Positions 32,196 through 41,662 of a stretch of DNA of 42,641 nt are shown here, piece by piece (positions within the stretch are counted from its first letter, which is position 1; every line of letters starts with the position of its first letter). The translations under genes and the position numbers were made by a program. Location: NCBI GenBank assembly GCA_017354415.1, contig JAFMQY010000008.1, positions 1 to 42,641 of the forward strand, given 5' to 3'. The DNA is from Nocardioides sp. (GTDB taxonomy: Bacteria; Actinomycetota; Actinomycetes; Propionibacteriales; Nocardioidaceae). Below the pieces are notes generated by a model. It ran no database searches. It was given only the letters and a program-made list of their open reading frames with translations, and was not told where the DNA came from.

Positions 32196-33333
32196 GCGCC
32201 ACCGCCTCCGAGCCGTCCCGTTGGCCGCGGCCGGGACGGCCCTGGTGGTCGTCGGCGTCTTCCTCACGATGGGCCTGGCGCCTCGCGGGACCGGGCAGGC
32301 CGCGGCGACGACCACCTCGGCTCGCGCGGCCACACCCCATGTGGGCCATGTCTTCGTGGTCAACATCGAGAACAAGGGCTTCCGCCAGACCTGGGGCGGG
32401 CGCTCCGCCGCGCCGTACCTGGCCCACCGGCTGCGCGCCAAGGGGGTGCTGCTGCGGCAGTACTACGCCACCGCCCACCACAGCCTCCCCAACTACCTGG
32501 CCCAGATCTCCGGACAGGGACCGGACCGCGCGACCCAGGACGACTGCCCGACGTACACCCGGTTCAGGCAGACCCGGCGGGCGGTCAGGCCCGGCCAGAT
32601 CGTGGGCCACGGGTGCGTCTACCCCAAGAAGGTCCGCACGCTCCCGTTGCAGCTCACCCGGGCCGGCCGGAGCTGGCGCGGCTACATGCAGGACATGGCA
32701 CGCCCCTGCCAGCACTCCCGTCTCGGCGCACGTGAGCGGTGGGCCGGCGCGACGGCCCGCGAGCAGTACGCGACCCGGCACAACCCCTTCATGTACTTCC
32801 GGTCCATCACCGCCCGCCCGGCGTACTGCAAGGCCCACGTGAAGCCCCTGTCCGCGCTGTCCGGAGACCTGAGGCGGAGGTCGAGGACGCGCAGCCTCAG
32901 CTACATCACCCCGGACCTGTGTCACGACGGACACGACGCCCAGTGCGCCGATGGGGGACCCGGCGGGCTGCGGGCGGTGAACAACTGGGCCAAGACCTGG
33001 ATCCCCAAGATCCTGTCGTCCCGGGCGTTCCGCAGGAACGGCGTGCTGGTCATCACCGCCGACGAGTCGGCGGGCGTGAGCCAGGACTCCCGGGCCTGCT
33101 GCGGCGAGCGTCCTGGCCCGAACGCCAGACACCCCGGGATCGGCGGTCCGGGTGGCGGCCGGGTCGGAGGCCTGGTGATCTCGCGGTTCTCCCGGCCCGG
33201 TACGACGAGCACGCGGCCCTACAACCACTACTCGCTGCTGGCGACGATCGAGCGCCTGTTCGGCCTGCCTCGGCTGGGCTACGCCCGCACGGTCCCGCGC
33301 ACCTTCGGCCGAGACGTCTTCAACGCGTCGTGA
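32179..33333 (+). CDS. Secreted phosphoesterase, short type (alkaline-phosphatase-like superfamily), paralogue 1
   Basis: A 384-residue exported protein: a basic N-terminus and one hydrophobic segment (about residues 13-33) as signal or anchor. The body shows [27 protein letters not shown] (candidate Ser nucleophile), ITADES (metal Asp/Glu) and [20 protein letters not shown], the PF04185-like pattern. Many paired Cys ([16 protein letters not shown]) suggest disulphides. It is close to the gene at 34744. Probable role: release of phosphate or alcohol from phosphoesters outside the cell. The start is GTG at 32179 inside the ispG end. Confidence 0.78.
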   Translation: MSLSAERHRLRAVPLAAAGTALVVVGVFLTMGLAPRGTGQAAATTTSARAATPHVGHVFVVNIENKGFRQTWGGRSAAPYLAHRLRAKGVLLRQYYATAHHSLPNYLAQISGQGPDRATQDDCPTYTRFRQTRRAVRPGQIVGHGCVYPKKVRTLPLQLTRAGRSWRGYMQDMARPCQHSRLGARERWAGATAREQYATRHNPFMYFRSITARPAYCKAHVKPLSALSGDLRRRSRTRSLSYITPDLCHDGHDAQCADGGPGGLRAVNNWAKTWIPKILSSRAFRRNGVLVITADESAGVSQDSRACCGERPGPNARHPGIGGPGGGRVGGLVISRFSRPGTTSTRPYNHYSLLATIERLFGLPRLGYARTVPRTFGRDVFNAS

Positions 33334-33353
33334 CCTCCGCCACGGCGGAGGTC
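33332..33353 (+). promoter_or_regulatory. Hairpin that covers the ribosome site of the next phosphoesterase gene
   Basis: GACCTCCGC (33332-33340) pairs perfectly with GCGGAGGTC (33345-33353), 4-nt loop, starting inside the stop codon of the upstream gene. The 3' arm contains GGAGGT (33346-33351), 10 nt before the GTG at 33362. Ribosomes ending the upstream gene would open it. Confidence 0.5.
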
Positions 33354-33361
33354 AAGATCCG

Positions 33362-34744
33362 GTGTCGGCTGGTGACTTCTCGGAGTCTTTACCCGATAGT
33401 TCACCCGTGACGAATCCACGACCGTCCCAGGACGGCTTTCCGAGCGCCGGTCTCTCGAGGCGTGCGCTGATCGGCGCCGCCGGCGCAGCGGGTCTGATGA
33501 CGGTAGGTGGTGGATACCGGCTGCTGGGCGACGAGGCGGCGGCCGCCACCGCGCTGCCCGATCCGGCGAAGTCCGGGATCCAGAACATCGTCGTGGTGAT
33601 GATGGAGAACCGCTCCTTCGACCACTTCCTGGGCTGGCTTCCCTCGATCTACCCGGAGCCGGGGGCGGTGGACGGCAAGCAGGCAGGGCTCACCTACCTC
33701 GACCGCTACCTGGTCCCGCATCAGACCCACCACCTCGACGTCTTCGCCTCGTGCGGCTTCCAGGACCCCGACCACAGCTTCGAAGGTGGCCGCATCGAGC
33801 TCAACGGCGGACGCTGCGACGGGTGGCTCCGTGCGGGTCAGAACGACAGCCTCTCGATCGGCTACTACGAGCAGGCGGACCTGCCCTTCCTCGGCCAGGC
33901 GGTGCCGGACTGGACGACGTTCGACCGGTACTTCTCCGCGGTGATGGCGGAGACCTACCCCAACCGGTTCTACCTGCACTGCGCGCAGACGGACCGGCTG
34001 CACAACACCTCGGCGACAGCGAACCTGACGAGCATCTGGGACCGGCTCGAGGCCAAGGGCGTCTCCAACGGCTACTACTTCTCCGACCTTCCGTTCACCG
34101 CGCTGCTCGGCATCACGCACGCCCCGAGCAAGCTCGCCCAGTTCCCGCAGTTCCTGGCGGACGCGGCCGCCGGCACGCTGCCCAAGGTGAGCTTCGTCGA
34201 CCCCCGCTTCATCGGCGAGGCGCAGGGAGAGTCGAACGACGACCACCCGCACGCCGACATCCGGGCCGGGGAGGACTTCATGAACCAGATCTACAACGCG
34301 GTGCGCACCGGCCCGAAGTGGGACAAGACGGTGCTCGTGATCACCTACGACGAGTGGGGCGGCTTCTTCGACCACGTGCCGCCCGGGCGTGCCCCGGACG
34401 TGAGCGCGAGGACCAGCCTCCGGGGCTTCCGGGTGCCGACGATCGTGATCTCCCCGTTCGCCCGGCGTGGCTTCGTGTCCCACAAGACCTTCGACCACAC
34501 GTCGATCCTGAAGATGATCGAGTGGCGGTTCGGGCTGAAGCCGCTGACGCCGCGGGACCAGCACGCCAACAACCTTGCGACGGTGCTCGACTTCGCGCAC
34601 CCGGACAGCACGACGGTCGAGTACCAGGTGCCGCCGTTCACCAGCCAGGGCTGCTCCGCGGCCGCCGACACCTCAGGATCGGAGTACCAGGAGTGGCCCG
34701 CCTTGAAGCAGAAGCTGATCGCCGAGGGTTGGAAGCTCAACTGA
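33362..34744 (+). CDS. Tat-exported phospholipase C-type phosphoesterase
   Basis: A 460-residue enzyme of the PF04185 phosphoesterase family, the group of bacterial phospholipases C and acid phosphatases. A twin-arginine signal, LSRRALIGAAGAAGL, lies at about residues 31-45. The catalytic core is visible: VVMMENRSFDHFLGWL (metal ligands), AETYPNRFYLH (candidate Thr nucleophile), and ITYDEWGGFFDHVPPG (second metal set). It acts outside the cell, probably on phospholipid head groups. GGAGGT with a 10-nt gap supports GTG 33362; GTG 33407 is the alternative. Its stop overlaps the next start (TGATG). Confidence 0.85.
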   Translation: MSAGDFSESLPDSSPVTNPRPSQDGFPSAGLSRRALIGAAGAAGLMTVGGGYRLLGDEAAAATALPDPAKSGIQNIVVVMMENRSFDHFLGWLPSIYPEPGAVDGKQAGLTYLDRYLVPHQTHHLDVFASCGFQDPDHSFEGGRIELNGGRCDGWLRAGQNDSLSIGYYEQADLPFLGQAVPDWTTFDRYFSAVMAETYPNRFYLHCAQTDRLHNTSATANLTSIWDRLEAKGVSNGYYFSDLPFTALLGITHAPSKLAQFPQFLADAAAGTLPKVSFVDPRFIGEAQGESNDDHPHADIRAGEDFMNQIYNAVRTGPKWDKTVLVITYDEWGGFFDHVPPGRAPDVSARTSLRGFRVPTIVISPFARRGFVSHKTFDHTSILKMIEWRFGLKPLTPRDQHANNLATVLDFAHPDSTTVEYQVPPFTSQGCSAAADTSGSEYQEWPALKQKLIAEGWKLN

Positions 34745-35934
34745 TGACGCGACGACTCCACCGGCCGCTCCTCATGGTCGCGATCCCCGTGGCCCTCGGC
34801 CTGGCAGCAGCCCTCGCCCCTGCGCAGGCCTCGGGCCGCGCCCTGGTCGGCTCCGGCCACGCGGCAGCGGCTGCGCCGACTCGCCCACCCCGGCCGTCGT
34901 ACGTCCCGCCGATCAAGCACGTGTTCGTGATCAACATCGAGAACAAGGGCTATGCCGAGACCTTCGACACCGGCACCGGCTCCGACGCGCCGTACCTCGC
35001 GGGAAAGCTCCGCAGGCAGGGTGTGCTGCTCACCTCCTACTACGGCGTCGCGCACAACTCCCTGCCGAACTACATCGCCGAGATCTCCGGTCAGGCCCCC
35101 AACGCCCAGACCCAGGCGGACTGCCAGACGTACTCGCCGTTCACGGTGACCGGACCCGATCAGGCGCCGGGCCAGGCGGTGGGCAGCGGCTGCGTCCTCC
35201 CGGCGAAGGTTCGCGCCCTGCCACTCCAGATGACCATGTACGGACTGACCTGGCGGGGCTATATGCAGCAGATGCGCAGCCCGTGCCGGCATCCCGCGCT
35301 CGGGAAGCCGGATCCGACCCAGCATGCGTCCCAGGGCCACAACTACGCCGTCCGACACGACCCGTTCATGTACTTCCAGAGGATCACGGGCCGGCAGCAG
35401 TACTGCGAGGCGCACGTCAAGGACCTCAGCCGGCTGAGCGACGACCTGAAACACATCGGTACGACGCGCAACCTCAGCTACATCAGTCCCGACCTGTGCC
35501 GTGACGGTCACGACGACCCCTGCGCCAACGGGCAGCCGGGTGGCCTGCCGCAGGTCGACGCGTTCCTCAAGCTCTGGGTGCCGCAGATCCTGGCCGCGCC
35601 CGCGTTCAAGAGGAACGGGATGCTGATCATCACCGCTGACGAGTCGGACAGTCCCGTCGCGGACTCGACGGCGTGCTGTGGCGAGGTGCCCGGCCCGAAC
35701 GCGATCCTGGGCACCGGCCCCGGAATCGCTGGCCCCGGCGGCGGGAAGGTCGGGGCCCTGGTGATCTCGCCGTTCACCAAGGGGCATTCCTGGAGCACGA
35801 CGCCGTACAACCACTACTCGCTGCTGGCCTCACTCGAGGAGATCTTCAGGCTGCCGAAGCTGGGCATGGCGGACGTGGACGGCCTGCCGGTGTTCGGGAT
35901 CGACGTCTACAACCGCGACTGGTGGACCAACTGA
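34744..35934 (+). CDS. Secreted phosphoesterase, short type, paralogue 2
   Basis: A 396-residue protein with a cleavable-looking signal peptide (AQA-S near residue 29). The motif set equals that of the gene at 32179: HVFVINIENKGYAETF, VAHNSLPNYIAEISG, ITADES and [15 protein letters not shown], with many identical Cys positions (DLCRDGHDDPC, ACCGEVPGPN). The two are clearly duplicates, with the Tat-type enzyme between them. The ATG is at 34744, overlapping the previous stop by 1 bp. It acts outside the cell; the substrate is unknown. Confidence 0.8.
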   Translation: MTRRLHRPLLMVAIPVALGLAAALAPAQASGRALVGSGHAAAAAPTRPPRPSYVPPIKHVFVINIENKGYAETFDTGTGSDAPYLAGKLRRQGVLLTSYYGVAHNSLPNYIAEISGQAPNAQTQADCQTYSPFTVTGPDQAPGQAVGSGCVLPAKVRALPLQMTMYGLTWRGYMQQMRSPCRHPALGKPDPTQHASQGHNYAVRHDPFMYFQRITGRQQYCEAHVKDLSRLSDDLKHIGTTRNLSYISPDLCRDGHDDPCANGQPGGLPQVDAFLKLWVPQILAAPAFKRNGMLIITADESDSPVADSTACCGEVPGPNAILGTGPGIAGPGGGKVGALVISPFTKGHSWSTTPYNHYSLLASLEEIFRLPKLGMADVDGLPVFGIDVYNRDWWTN

Positions 35935-35960
35935 CGGGAGCGCGGGGACGCCGACACGCG

Positions 35961-35966
35961 TAGGCT
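35961..35966 (+). promoter_or_regulatory. -10 hexamer TAGGCT, leaderless start of the GNAT gene
   Basis: TAGGCT with a 6-nt gap to the GTG at 35973. It decides this GTG as the start and marks a promoter separate from the phosphoesterase genes. Confidence 0.6.
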
Positions 35967-35972
35967 CCTGGC

Positions 35973-36830
35973 GTGACCTTGTCCAGGTTCCGCGCGCGTC
36001 ATGGCGTGAGTGTGCTCGGGCCTGCTGACCTGGCGGACTTCTTGGAGCTGACCGGCCGGAGCCCGGTCGTGAACGCCTTCGCCGAGTACCGCGCACGCAG
36101 CACCAACCTGGAGCCGCGGCTGCTCGCGGGCGAGATGTGGGGCCGGTACGACGCGGGGCGGCTCGTCGCCGGCTGCCACGTCGGCGCGAACCTGGTCCCG
36201 GTGTCCTGCACCCCGGAGGACGCCCGCGCGTTCGCCGAGCGGGCCCTCTCCCGGCCGCGCTCCGTGGTCACGATCGTCGGCCCGCAGGAACAGGTGTGGC
36301 CGATGTGGGACTCGTTGTCGGACATGTGGGGACCGGCCCGTGAGGCCCGGTGGGACCAGCCGCACATGGAGCTGACCGACGAGCCGCTGGTGGCCTCCGA
36401 CCCCGCCGTACGCCGTACCACGCCGGACGACTTCGCAGTGCTGTACCCGGCATGCGTCGCCATGTACACCGAGGAGGTCGGCGTCGACCCGGAGGCGGAG
36501 GGAGGCGCCCCGATCTACCGTTCCCGGGTGCGTCAGCTCATCGGACTGGGCTGGTCGTTCGCCCGGATCGAGGACCGCCGCGTCGTCTTCAAGGCCGAGG
36601 TCGCGCACGCGACCCCTCATGCCGCGCAGATCCAGGGGGTATGGGTCGCACCAGAGCGGCGCGGCGAGGGCCTCGCGGCCGCCGGCGTCGCCGCGGTGGC
36701 AGAGGCGTGCCGGCGCACCATCGCCCCGGTCGTCTCCCTCTACGCCAACATCTGGAACGAGCCCGCCCTGCGCGCCTACGCCCGGGTCGGGTTCGAACAG
36801 ACGGCGACGTTCGCCACAGTGATGTTCTGA
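35973..36830 (+). CDS. GNAT family N-acetyltransferase with DUF4081-like N-terminal domain
   Basis: A 285-residue protein: the first 140 residues match the accessory domain common in this actinobacterial group (VLGPADLADFLEL, then WGRYDAGRLVAGCHVGANLV). The C-terminal half is the GNAT fold, with the acetyl-CoA loop in IQGVWVAPERRGEGLAAAGVAAV and the terminal SLYANIWNEPALRAYARVGF. In Mycobacterium and Streptomyces a homologue follows ispG directly, so this is the conserved neighbour, here separated from ispG by three phosphoesterase genes. The substrate is unknown. Confidence 0.88.
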   Translation: MTLSRFRARHGVSVLGPADLADFLELTGRSPVVNAFAEYRARSTNLEPRLLAGEMWGRYDAGRLVAGCHVGANLVPVSCTPEDARAFAERALSRPRSVVTIVGPQEQVWPMWDSLSDMWGPAREARWDQPHMELTDEPLVASDPAVRRTTPDDFAVLYPACVAMYTEEVGVDPEAEGGAPIYRSRVRQLIGLGWSFARIEDRRVVFKAEVAHATPHAAQIQGVWVAPERRGEGLAAAGVAAVAEACRRTIAPVVSLYANIWNEPALRAYARVGFEQTATFATVMF

Positions 36831-36838
36831 GTCGAGCA

Positions 36839-36865
36839 GCGGCGCGTGAGGAACGAACGCGCCGC
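36839..36865 (+). terminator. Hairpin with GAGGAACGA loop after the GNAT gene
   Basis: Stem GCGGCGCGT (36839-36847) pairs with ACGCGCCGC (36857-36865), perfect 9 bp, loop GAGGAACGA. It starts 8 bp after the stop. The loop is identical to that of the hairpin at 13611, while the stem bases differ but still pair. Confidence 0.55.
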
Positions 36866-36966
36866 GTGGGCTCGGCCAGGTCGAGCAAGCCCCACGGCTG
36901 AGCGTGCGAAGCCGTGACGGGCGCGTCGAGGCTCCTGACGGTGCCCGGAGTCCCAGGCGCCGTCAC

Positions 36967-37149
36967 CATGGTTTCGAGACGGTCGCAGAGCGACCTCCTC
37001 AACCACCGGCGGGTCCTGTCGAGTCGGTCGGAGGGCGGCCTTCTCGACCACCGGTGGGTCCTGTCGAGTGGGTCGGGGGGCGGCCTTCTCGACCATCGGT
37101 GGGTCCTGGTGTCGCGTCGGTCGCGGAGCGACCTCCTCGACCACCGGAC
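36967..37149. repeat. Four tandem copies of a 45-bp hairpin repeat
   Basis: Units at 36967-37011, 37012-37056, 37057-37101 and 37102-37149 (the last with 3 extra bases). Each ends with a CTCRACCAYCGG-like segment. Units 1 and 4 hold a perfect hairpin GGTCGC-nnn-GCGACC; units 2 and 3 are diverged there and most alike. A solo copy is at 6312-6351. Confidence 0.75.
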
Positions 37150-37278
37150 GCAGAACCGGCGGGTCGAGACGCCGCGCCACCCATTGCCACCGTGGTGATC
37201 TGACGTCAGGATGGGCCGAACCCGACTCGCGGCGGCTCCGCGGGCCGGTTCATTCAAGTCGGACCTGGAGGGTGGGCC

Positions 37279-38925
37279 ATGTCCCTGTATCGCACGACGC
37301 ACACGTCCAAGCGCCTCACACGGCTCCTCGTCACCGTCGCCGCTGTCGCGGCGGCCGCACTCGCGGCCGGCCCGGCCGTGTTCGCGGCAGGGGCCCCCTC
37401 GCCCGCGGCGGCTGCCGCACAGGGCAAACCGCCGACGCTGCCCGGGGGCTACAAGCACCTGGTGGTGATCTACGAGGAGAACCACTCCTTCGACAACCTC
37501 TACGGGATGTGGGGCGACGTGCGCGGACAGCACGTCGACGGTCTCGCAGACGCGACCGCAGCGAACTCGACCCAGGTGGCGCAGGACGGCACGCCGTACG
37601 GCTGCCTGCTCCAGGTCGACGTCAACCTCGCGTCGCCGCCGCTGGCCAGCACCTGCAGCGACGCGGCGCACGGTGTGCCCAACAGCCACTTCACCAACCG
37701 GCCGTTCTCGATCGACGACTTCATCCATCCCGAGGACACCACCTGTCCGGCCCCGGGAGTCTTCGCGGCCAACGGGGTGCCCAACGGCCAGGGTCAGCCG
37801 GGTGGCTGCACCCGCGACATCGTCCACCGCTTCTACCAGGAGCAGTACCAGATCGACGGCGGCAAGCAGGATCGGTACACGACGGGCTCCGACGCGGTCG
37901 GACTCACCCAGGGCTACTACGACACGACCAAGCTGCCGATCTACACCTACCTCCACTCGCCGGGTGCGCCGAAGTACGTCATCGCCGACCACTTCTTCCA
38001 GGCGGCCTTCGGCGGTTCGTTCCTCAACCACCAGTGGCTGATCGCCGCTCGCAGCCCGCTCGACACCAACCCGACGCTGGTGCCGGCCAGCCCGGCGAAC
38101 AACTCCGTGCTGGACAGCAACGGGATGCCCAACGCCACCTACCCGCTGTACCACCCGACCTCCGCGGTGGTCGACGGCCAGCTGACCCAGAAGTGCGCGG
38201 ACCCGACGGTCAACGACTACGTCGACGCGTGCGGAAACTTCGCGGTGAACACGATCCAGCCGCAGAGCGTGCCGCACGGCGGGGGTGCCCAGATGCCCCC
38301 GATCGACGACGCGACGTACCCGAACATCGGCGACGAGCTGAGCGCCGCGGGCATCAGCTGGAACTGGTACTCCGGAGGCTGGGACGACGCCGCCAGCGGT
38401 CACCCGGGCGCGCTCTTCCAGTACCACCACCAGCCGTTCAACTACTTCGCGAACTACGCGCCGGGCCAGCCGGGTCGGGCGCACCTGCAGGACGAGACGA
38501 ACTTCATCTCGGCCGCGAAGAACGGAACGCTGCCCACGGTCTCGTTCGTCAAGCCCTACGGCGCCGAGAACGAACACCCCGGCTACGCGAGTGAGCCGCA
38601 GGGCTCCGACCACCTGGTCGACCTGCTGCAGACCATCGAGAACGGCCCCCAGGCCGGCAACACCCTCGTGGTCGTGACCTACGACGAGTTCGGCGGGCAG
38701 TGGGACCACGTGTCACCGCCGAAGGTCGACGCATGGGGCCCGGGCACCCGGATCCCGGCTCTGGTGATCAGCCGGTCCTTGAAGCACTCCGGCGTCGACC
38801 ACACGACGTACGACACGACGTCGATCCTGGCGACCATCGAGCGGAGCTACGGGCTGGCGCCCCTCTCCTCGCGGGACGCGGTCGTGAACGACCTGTCGCA
38901 CGCCGTCGCCGCGGGCGGTCGCTGA
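37279..38925 (+). CDS. Secreted phosphoesterase, acid phosphatase/phospholipase C type (PF04185)
   Basis: A 548-residue exported protein. The signal peptide spans about residues 1-36 (hydrophobic Ala/Val stretch, VFA-A). The catalytic pattern is [18 protein letters not shown] (metal ligands), [17 protein letters not shown] (candidate Ser nucleophile, as in AcpA-type acid phosphatases), and [17 protein letters not shown]. It is larger than, and only distantly related to, the three enzymes at 32179-35934. GGAGGG 6 nt before the ATG supports the start. A long GC-rich hairpin follows. Confidence 0.86.
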   Translation: MSLYRTTHTSKRLTRLLVTVAAVAAAALAAGPAVFAAGAPSPAAAAAQGKPPTLPGGYKHLVVIYEENHSFDNLYGMWGDVRGQHVDGLADATAANSTQVAQDGTPYGCLLQVDVNLASPPLASTCSDAAHGVPNSHFTNRPFSIDDFIHPEDTTCPAPGVFAANGVPNGQGQPGGCTRDIVHRFYQEQYQIDGGKQDRYTTGSDAVGLTQGYYDTTKLPIYTYLHSPGAPKYVIADHFFQAAFGGSFLNHQWLIAARSPLDTNPTLVPASPANNSVLDSNGMPNATYPLYHPTSAVVDGQLTQKCADPTVNDYVDACGNFAVNTIQPQSVPHGGGAQMPPIDDATYPNIGDELSAAGISWNWYSGGWDDAASGHPGALFQYHHQPFNYFANYAPGQPGRAHLQDETNFISAAKNGTLPTVSFVKPYGAENEHPGYASEPQGSDHLVDLLQTIENGPQAGNTLVVVTYDEFGGQWDHVSPPKVDAWGPGTRIPALVISRSLKHSGVDHTTYDTTSILATIERSYGLAPLSSRDAVVNDLSHAVAAGGR

Positions 38926-38934
38926 ACGACACGC

Positions 38935-38979
38935 GGACGCCCCTCCCGAAACCGCTTCGCGGGGCCGGGAGGGGCGCCC
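38935..38979 (+). terminator. Large hairpin between the phosphoesterase gene and proS
   Basis: GGACGCCCCTCCCG (38935-38948) pairs with CGGGAGGGGCGCCC (38966-38979) with one mismatch (13 of 14). An inner CCGC-TTC-GCGG dyad lies in the loop. It begins 9 bp after the stop and ends 1 bp before the proS -10 hexamer, so it insulates proS. Confidence 0.7.
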
Positions 38980-38980
38980 G

Positions 38981-38986
38981 TAGGCT
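38981..38986 (+). promoter_or_regulatory. -10 hexamer TAGGCT before proS
   Basis: TAGGCT with a 7-nt gap to the ATG at 38994, leaderless geometry. Confidence 0.58.
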
Positions 38987-38993
38987 TCCGCAC

Positions 38994-40769
38994 ATGAGCA
39001 CCGTCCTGCGCATGTCCAGCCTCTTCGTCCGCACGCTGCGCGACGACCCGGCGGACGCCGAGGTGCCCAGCCACAAGCTGCTGGTGCGGGCCGGCTACAT
39101 CCGCCGGAACGCACCGGGCATCTACACCTGGCTGCCCCTGGGCCTGCGGGTCCTGCGCAAGATCGACAACATCATCCGCGAGGAGATGGACGCGATCGGC
39201 GCCCAGGAGCTCCTCTTCCCTGCGCTGCTGCCCCGTGAGCCCTACGAGGCCACCGGCCGCTGGACCGAGTACGGCGACGCCATCTTCCGCCTCCAGGACC
39301 GGAAGGGGGCCGACTACCTCCTCGGCCCCACCCACGAGGAGATGTTCACCCTGGTGGTCAAGGACCTGTACTCGTCGTACAAGGACCTGCCGCTCTCGAT
39401 CTACCAGATCCAGACCAAGTACCGCGACGAGGCCCGTCCCCGCGCCGGGCTGCTGCGCGGCCGCGAGTTCACGATGAAGGACTCCTACTCCTTCGACGTC
39501 GACGACGCCGGCCTCGACGCGTCGTACCAGCGTCATCGCGGCGCCTACATCCGCATCTTCGACCGGCTCGGCTTCGACTACGTGATCGTGAAGGCGACCT
39601 CCGGAGCCATGGGCGGCTCGAAGTCCGAGGAGTTCCTGGCCAAGGCTGCCGTGGGCGAGGACACCTACGTGCGCTGCACGAACTGCGACTACGCCGCCAA
39701 CGTCGAGGCGGTGCAGGTGCGGCCGCCCGCGCCCCTCCCCTACGACGACGTGCCCGACGCGCATGCGGAGGACACGCCCGACACGCCGACCATCGAGACG
39801 CTGGTCGCGCTGCTCAACGAGAAGTACCCCCGTGACGACCGTCCGTGGACGGCGGGCGACACGCTCAAGAACGTCCTCGTGGTGTTCAAGCACCCCGACG
39901 GCGTCCGGGAGCCGATCGCGATCGGCGTACCCGGCGATCGTGAGGTCGACCAGAAGCGGCTCGGCGGTCAGCTGGAGCCGATCGAGGTCGAGCCCATGGA
40001 CGAGGAGGAGATGGCGAAGTACCCCAGCCTGGTCAAGGGCTACATCGGCCCTGGTGTGCTGGGCGAGAAGAACGCCTCCGGCATTCGGTTCCTGGTCGAC
40101 CCCCGCGTCGTCGAGGGCACCCGCTGGGTCACCGGCGCCGACGTCGCCGGCAACCACGTGCTCGACCTGGTGGTCGGCCGCGACTTCACGCCCGACGGCA
40201 CGATCGAGGCCGCCGAGGTGTGGGACGGTGACCCCTGCCCCATCTGTGATGTCGGGATCCTGGAGTCCGCCCGTGGCATCGAGATGGGCCACATCTTCCA
40301 GCTCGGCCGGAAGTACGCCGACGCGCTCGGCCTGCAGGTCCTCGATGAGAACGGCAAGCTGGTCACCGTCACCATGGGCTCCTACGGCATCGGCCCTTCG
40401 CGAGCGGTCGCAGCGATCGCCGAGGGCACCCTCGACGAGCTCGGCCTCTGCTGGCCGCGCCACGTCGCACCGGCTGACGTGCACCTGGTCGCCACGGGCA
40501 AGGACGAGGCGGTCTTCGCCGCGGCCGGCCGGATCGCCCGCGAGCTGGCGGCCGGCGGCGTGACCGTGCTCTTCGACGACCGGGAGAAGGTCAGCCCCGG
40601 CGTGAAGTTCAAGGACGCCGAGCTGATCGGCGTACCCACGATCGTGGTGGTCGGCCGCAACCTGGCCGACGGCACCATCGAGGTCCGTGACCGGCGTACC
40701 GGCGACCGCGAGGACGTCCCTGTCGACCACGTGGTCAACCACCTGGTCCGCCTGGTCAGCGCGTCCTAG
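38994..40769 (+). CDS. proS: Prolyl-tRNA synthetase, bacterial type
   Basis: A 591-residue class II synthetase that charges tRNA-Pro. Motif 2 and its loop are in [20 protein letters not shown] and [12 protein letters not shown]; motif 3 is in [16 protein letters not shown]. Between them (about residues 230-390) lies the insertion (editing) domain typical of long bacterial ProRS, which removes mischarged alanine. The anticodon-binding domain is at the end. The start is supported by the promoter spacing. Its 3' end overlaps the convergent phosphotransferase gene by 14 bp. Confidence 0.96.
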   Translation: MSTVLRMSSLFVRTLRDDPADAEVPSHKLLVRAGYIRRNAPGIYTWLPLGLRVLRKIDNIIREEMDAIGAQELLFPALLPREPYEATGRWTEYGDAIFRLQDRKGADYLLGPTHEEMFTLVVKDLYSSYKDLPLSIYQIQTKYRDEARPRAGLLRGREFTMKDSYSFDVDDAGLDASYQRHRGAYIRIFDRLGFDYVIVKATSGAMGGSKSEEFLAKAAVGEDTYVRCTNCDYAANVEAVQVRPPAPLPYDDVPDAHAEDTPDTPTIETLVALLNEKYPRDDRPWTAGDTLKNVLVVFKHPDGVREPIAIGVPGDREVDQKRLGGQLEPIEVEPMDEEEMAKYPSLVKGYIGPGVLGEKNASGIRFLVDPRVVEGTRWVTGADVAGNHVLDLVVGRDFTPDGTIEAAEVWDGDPCPICDVGILESARGIEMGHIFQLGRKYADALGLQVLDENGKLVTVTMGSYGIGPSRAVAAIAEGTLDELGLCWPRHVAPADVHLVATGKDEAVFAAAGRIARELAAGGVTVLFDDREKVSPGVKFKDAELIGVPTIVVVGRNLADGTIEVRDRRTGDREDVPVDHVVNHLVRLVSAS

Positions 40770-41652
40770 GCGCTTCCTCAGACCGGCCGAAGCGCTCGAG
40801 CCGGGCGATGGCTCCCTCCAGCCCGCTCTCGACGAAAGCCGGGCCACCGGAGCCCAGCCCGTAGAGGACCTCGTGCCAGGGCCCGAGCAGGTGCCAGTCG
40901 CGGGCGCGCACGACTTGCTCCTCGTCGGGCCGGTACGCCGCGAGGACGGCGTCGGCGAACGCCGGGGCGGATCCGAGCGTCGTCCAGGCGAGATCCACGG
41001 CCGGGTCGGTGACACACGTGTCGCCCCAGTCGATGACTCCGCCGACCTGCTCGCCCACCACGCGGATGTGCTCGGGACCGAGGTCCCCGTGCACCAGGCG
41101 GCTCACAGGCGGTGGGGTCGCCATGCGGTCCACCAGCGCCCGCCCGATCGAGGCCACATGGTGGGGCAGCAGCGGGAGCACGTCGCGCTCCATCCGGGCC
41201 AGCGTCTCCCGCATCTCGCCCTGGGCCGCACTCGCGTCGCGGGCACCATGACGGACGGCGTCGTCCGGATCGACGTCGTGCAAGGCCCGGAGGAAGTCGC
41301 CGACGGCGGAGCCGTGCGCAGGTGACGTGCCGGGACACGGCCCGCCCGGGAGGTACTCGTGGCGCACCGTGAGCGGGTCCTCCGAGAGGATCTGGGGAAC
41401 CGGGACCGGCAGCGGCAGCAGCGGAGCCAGCCACGGGAGCAGCTCCACCTCGCGGCGCAACTGAGCCTCACGGTCCGGAAATCGCGGCGTGCGGTCGACC
41501 CAGCGGCCGTCCACGAGCGTGACGCGGTTGTCCCAGCCCCCGTCGAAGTCGTCCCCCGTGTTGTCATCGAGCCCGCTCACGGGACCCGAGCCCACCATCC
41601 GGCGTCCGTCACGGACAACCGGGTTACGAGTCACAGGAGCCCCAGGCGTCAC
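40756..41652 (-). CDS. Aminoglycoside phosphotransferase (APH) family protein
   Basis: A 298-residue kinase-like protein of the APH/choline kinase family. The catalytic motif is [14 protein letters not shown] (Brenner-type HGD) and the metal motif is VIDWGDTC. The N-terminal lobe is short and lacks an obvious glycine loop, as in the family. The phosphate acceptor may be an antibiotic, a sugar or a small metabolite. The start is GTG at 41652; an ATG at 41598 would give 280 residues and is equally likely, since neither has a clear ribosome site. Confidence 0.82.
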   Translation of the reverse strand: MTPGAPVTRNPVVRDGRRMVGSGPVSGLDDNTGDDFDGGWDNRVTLVDGRWVDRTPRFPDREAQLRREVELLPWLAPLLPLPVPVPQILSEDPLTVRHEYLPGGPCPGTSPAHGSAVGDFLRALHDVDPDDAVRHGARDASAAQGEMRETLARMERDVLPLLPHHVASIGRALVDRMATPPPVSRLVHGDLGPEHIRVVGEQVGGVIDWGDTCVTDPAVDLAWTTLGSAPAFADAVLAAYRPDEEQVVRARDWHLLGPWHEVLYGLGSGGPAFVESGLEGAIARLERFGRSEEAPRTR

Positions 41653-41662
41653 AATGAGGGGT

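Larger units (their letters stand above)
36831..37278. other. 448-bp gene-free region with hairpins and a tandem repeat
   Basis: Between the GNAT gene and the phosphoesterase at 37279. It holds the GAGGAACGA hairpin, a second dyad (GTGGG 36866-36870 with CCCAC 36891-36895), and four tandem copies of a 45-bp unit. GGAGGG at 37267-37272 is the ribosome site of the next gene. I see no convincing gene: the open frames across the repeat come from a period divisible by three. Confidence 0.7.

Noticed and set aside
33407-33409. GTG 33407 as start of the Tat phosphoesterase
   Set aside because: It would put the twin-arginine motif nearer the N-terminus, but no ribosome site precedes it, while GGAGGT fits 33362; kept only as an alternative.
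36967-37149. Regular 45-bp repeats considered as a CRISPR array
   Set aside because: The units are directly adjacent with no unique spacers, they diverge from each other, and no cas gene is present.
36776-37180. Repetitive short protein on the minus strand across the 45-bp repeat
   Set aside because: The repeat period is a multiple of three, which keeps frames open by itself; no ribosome site or related protein supports it.
36589-38709. Very long open frame on the minus strand across the GNAT 3' end, repeats and phosphoesterase gene (706 codons)
   Set aside because: It is antisense to clear genes, rich in Arg, Val and Gly without motifs, and arises from high GC and the 45-bp period.
38847-41015. 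Long minus-strand frame opposite proS (722 codons)
   Set aside because: proS on the plus strand has all class II synthetase motifs; the antisense product has no recognisable domain.
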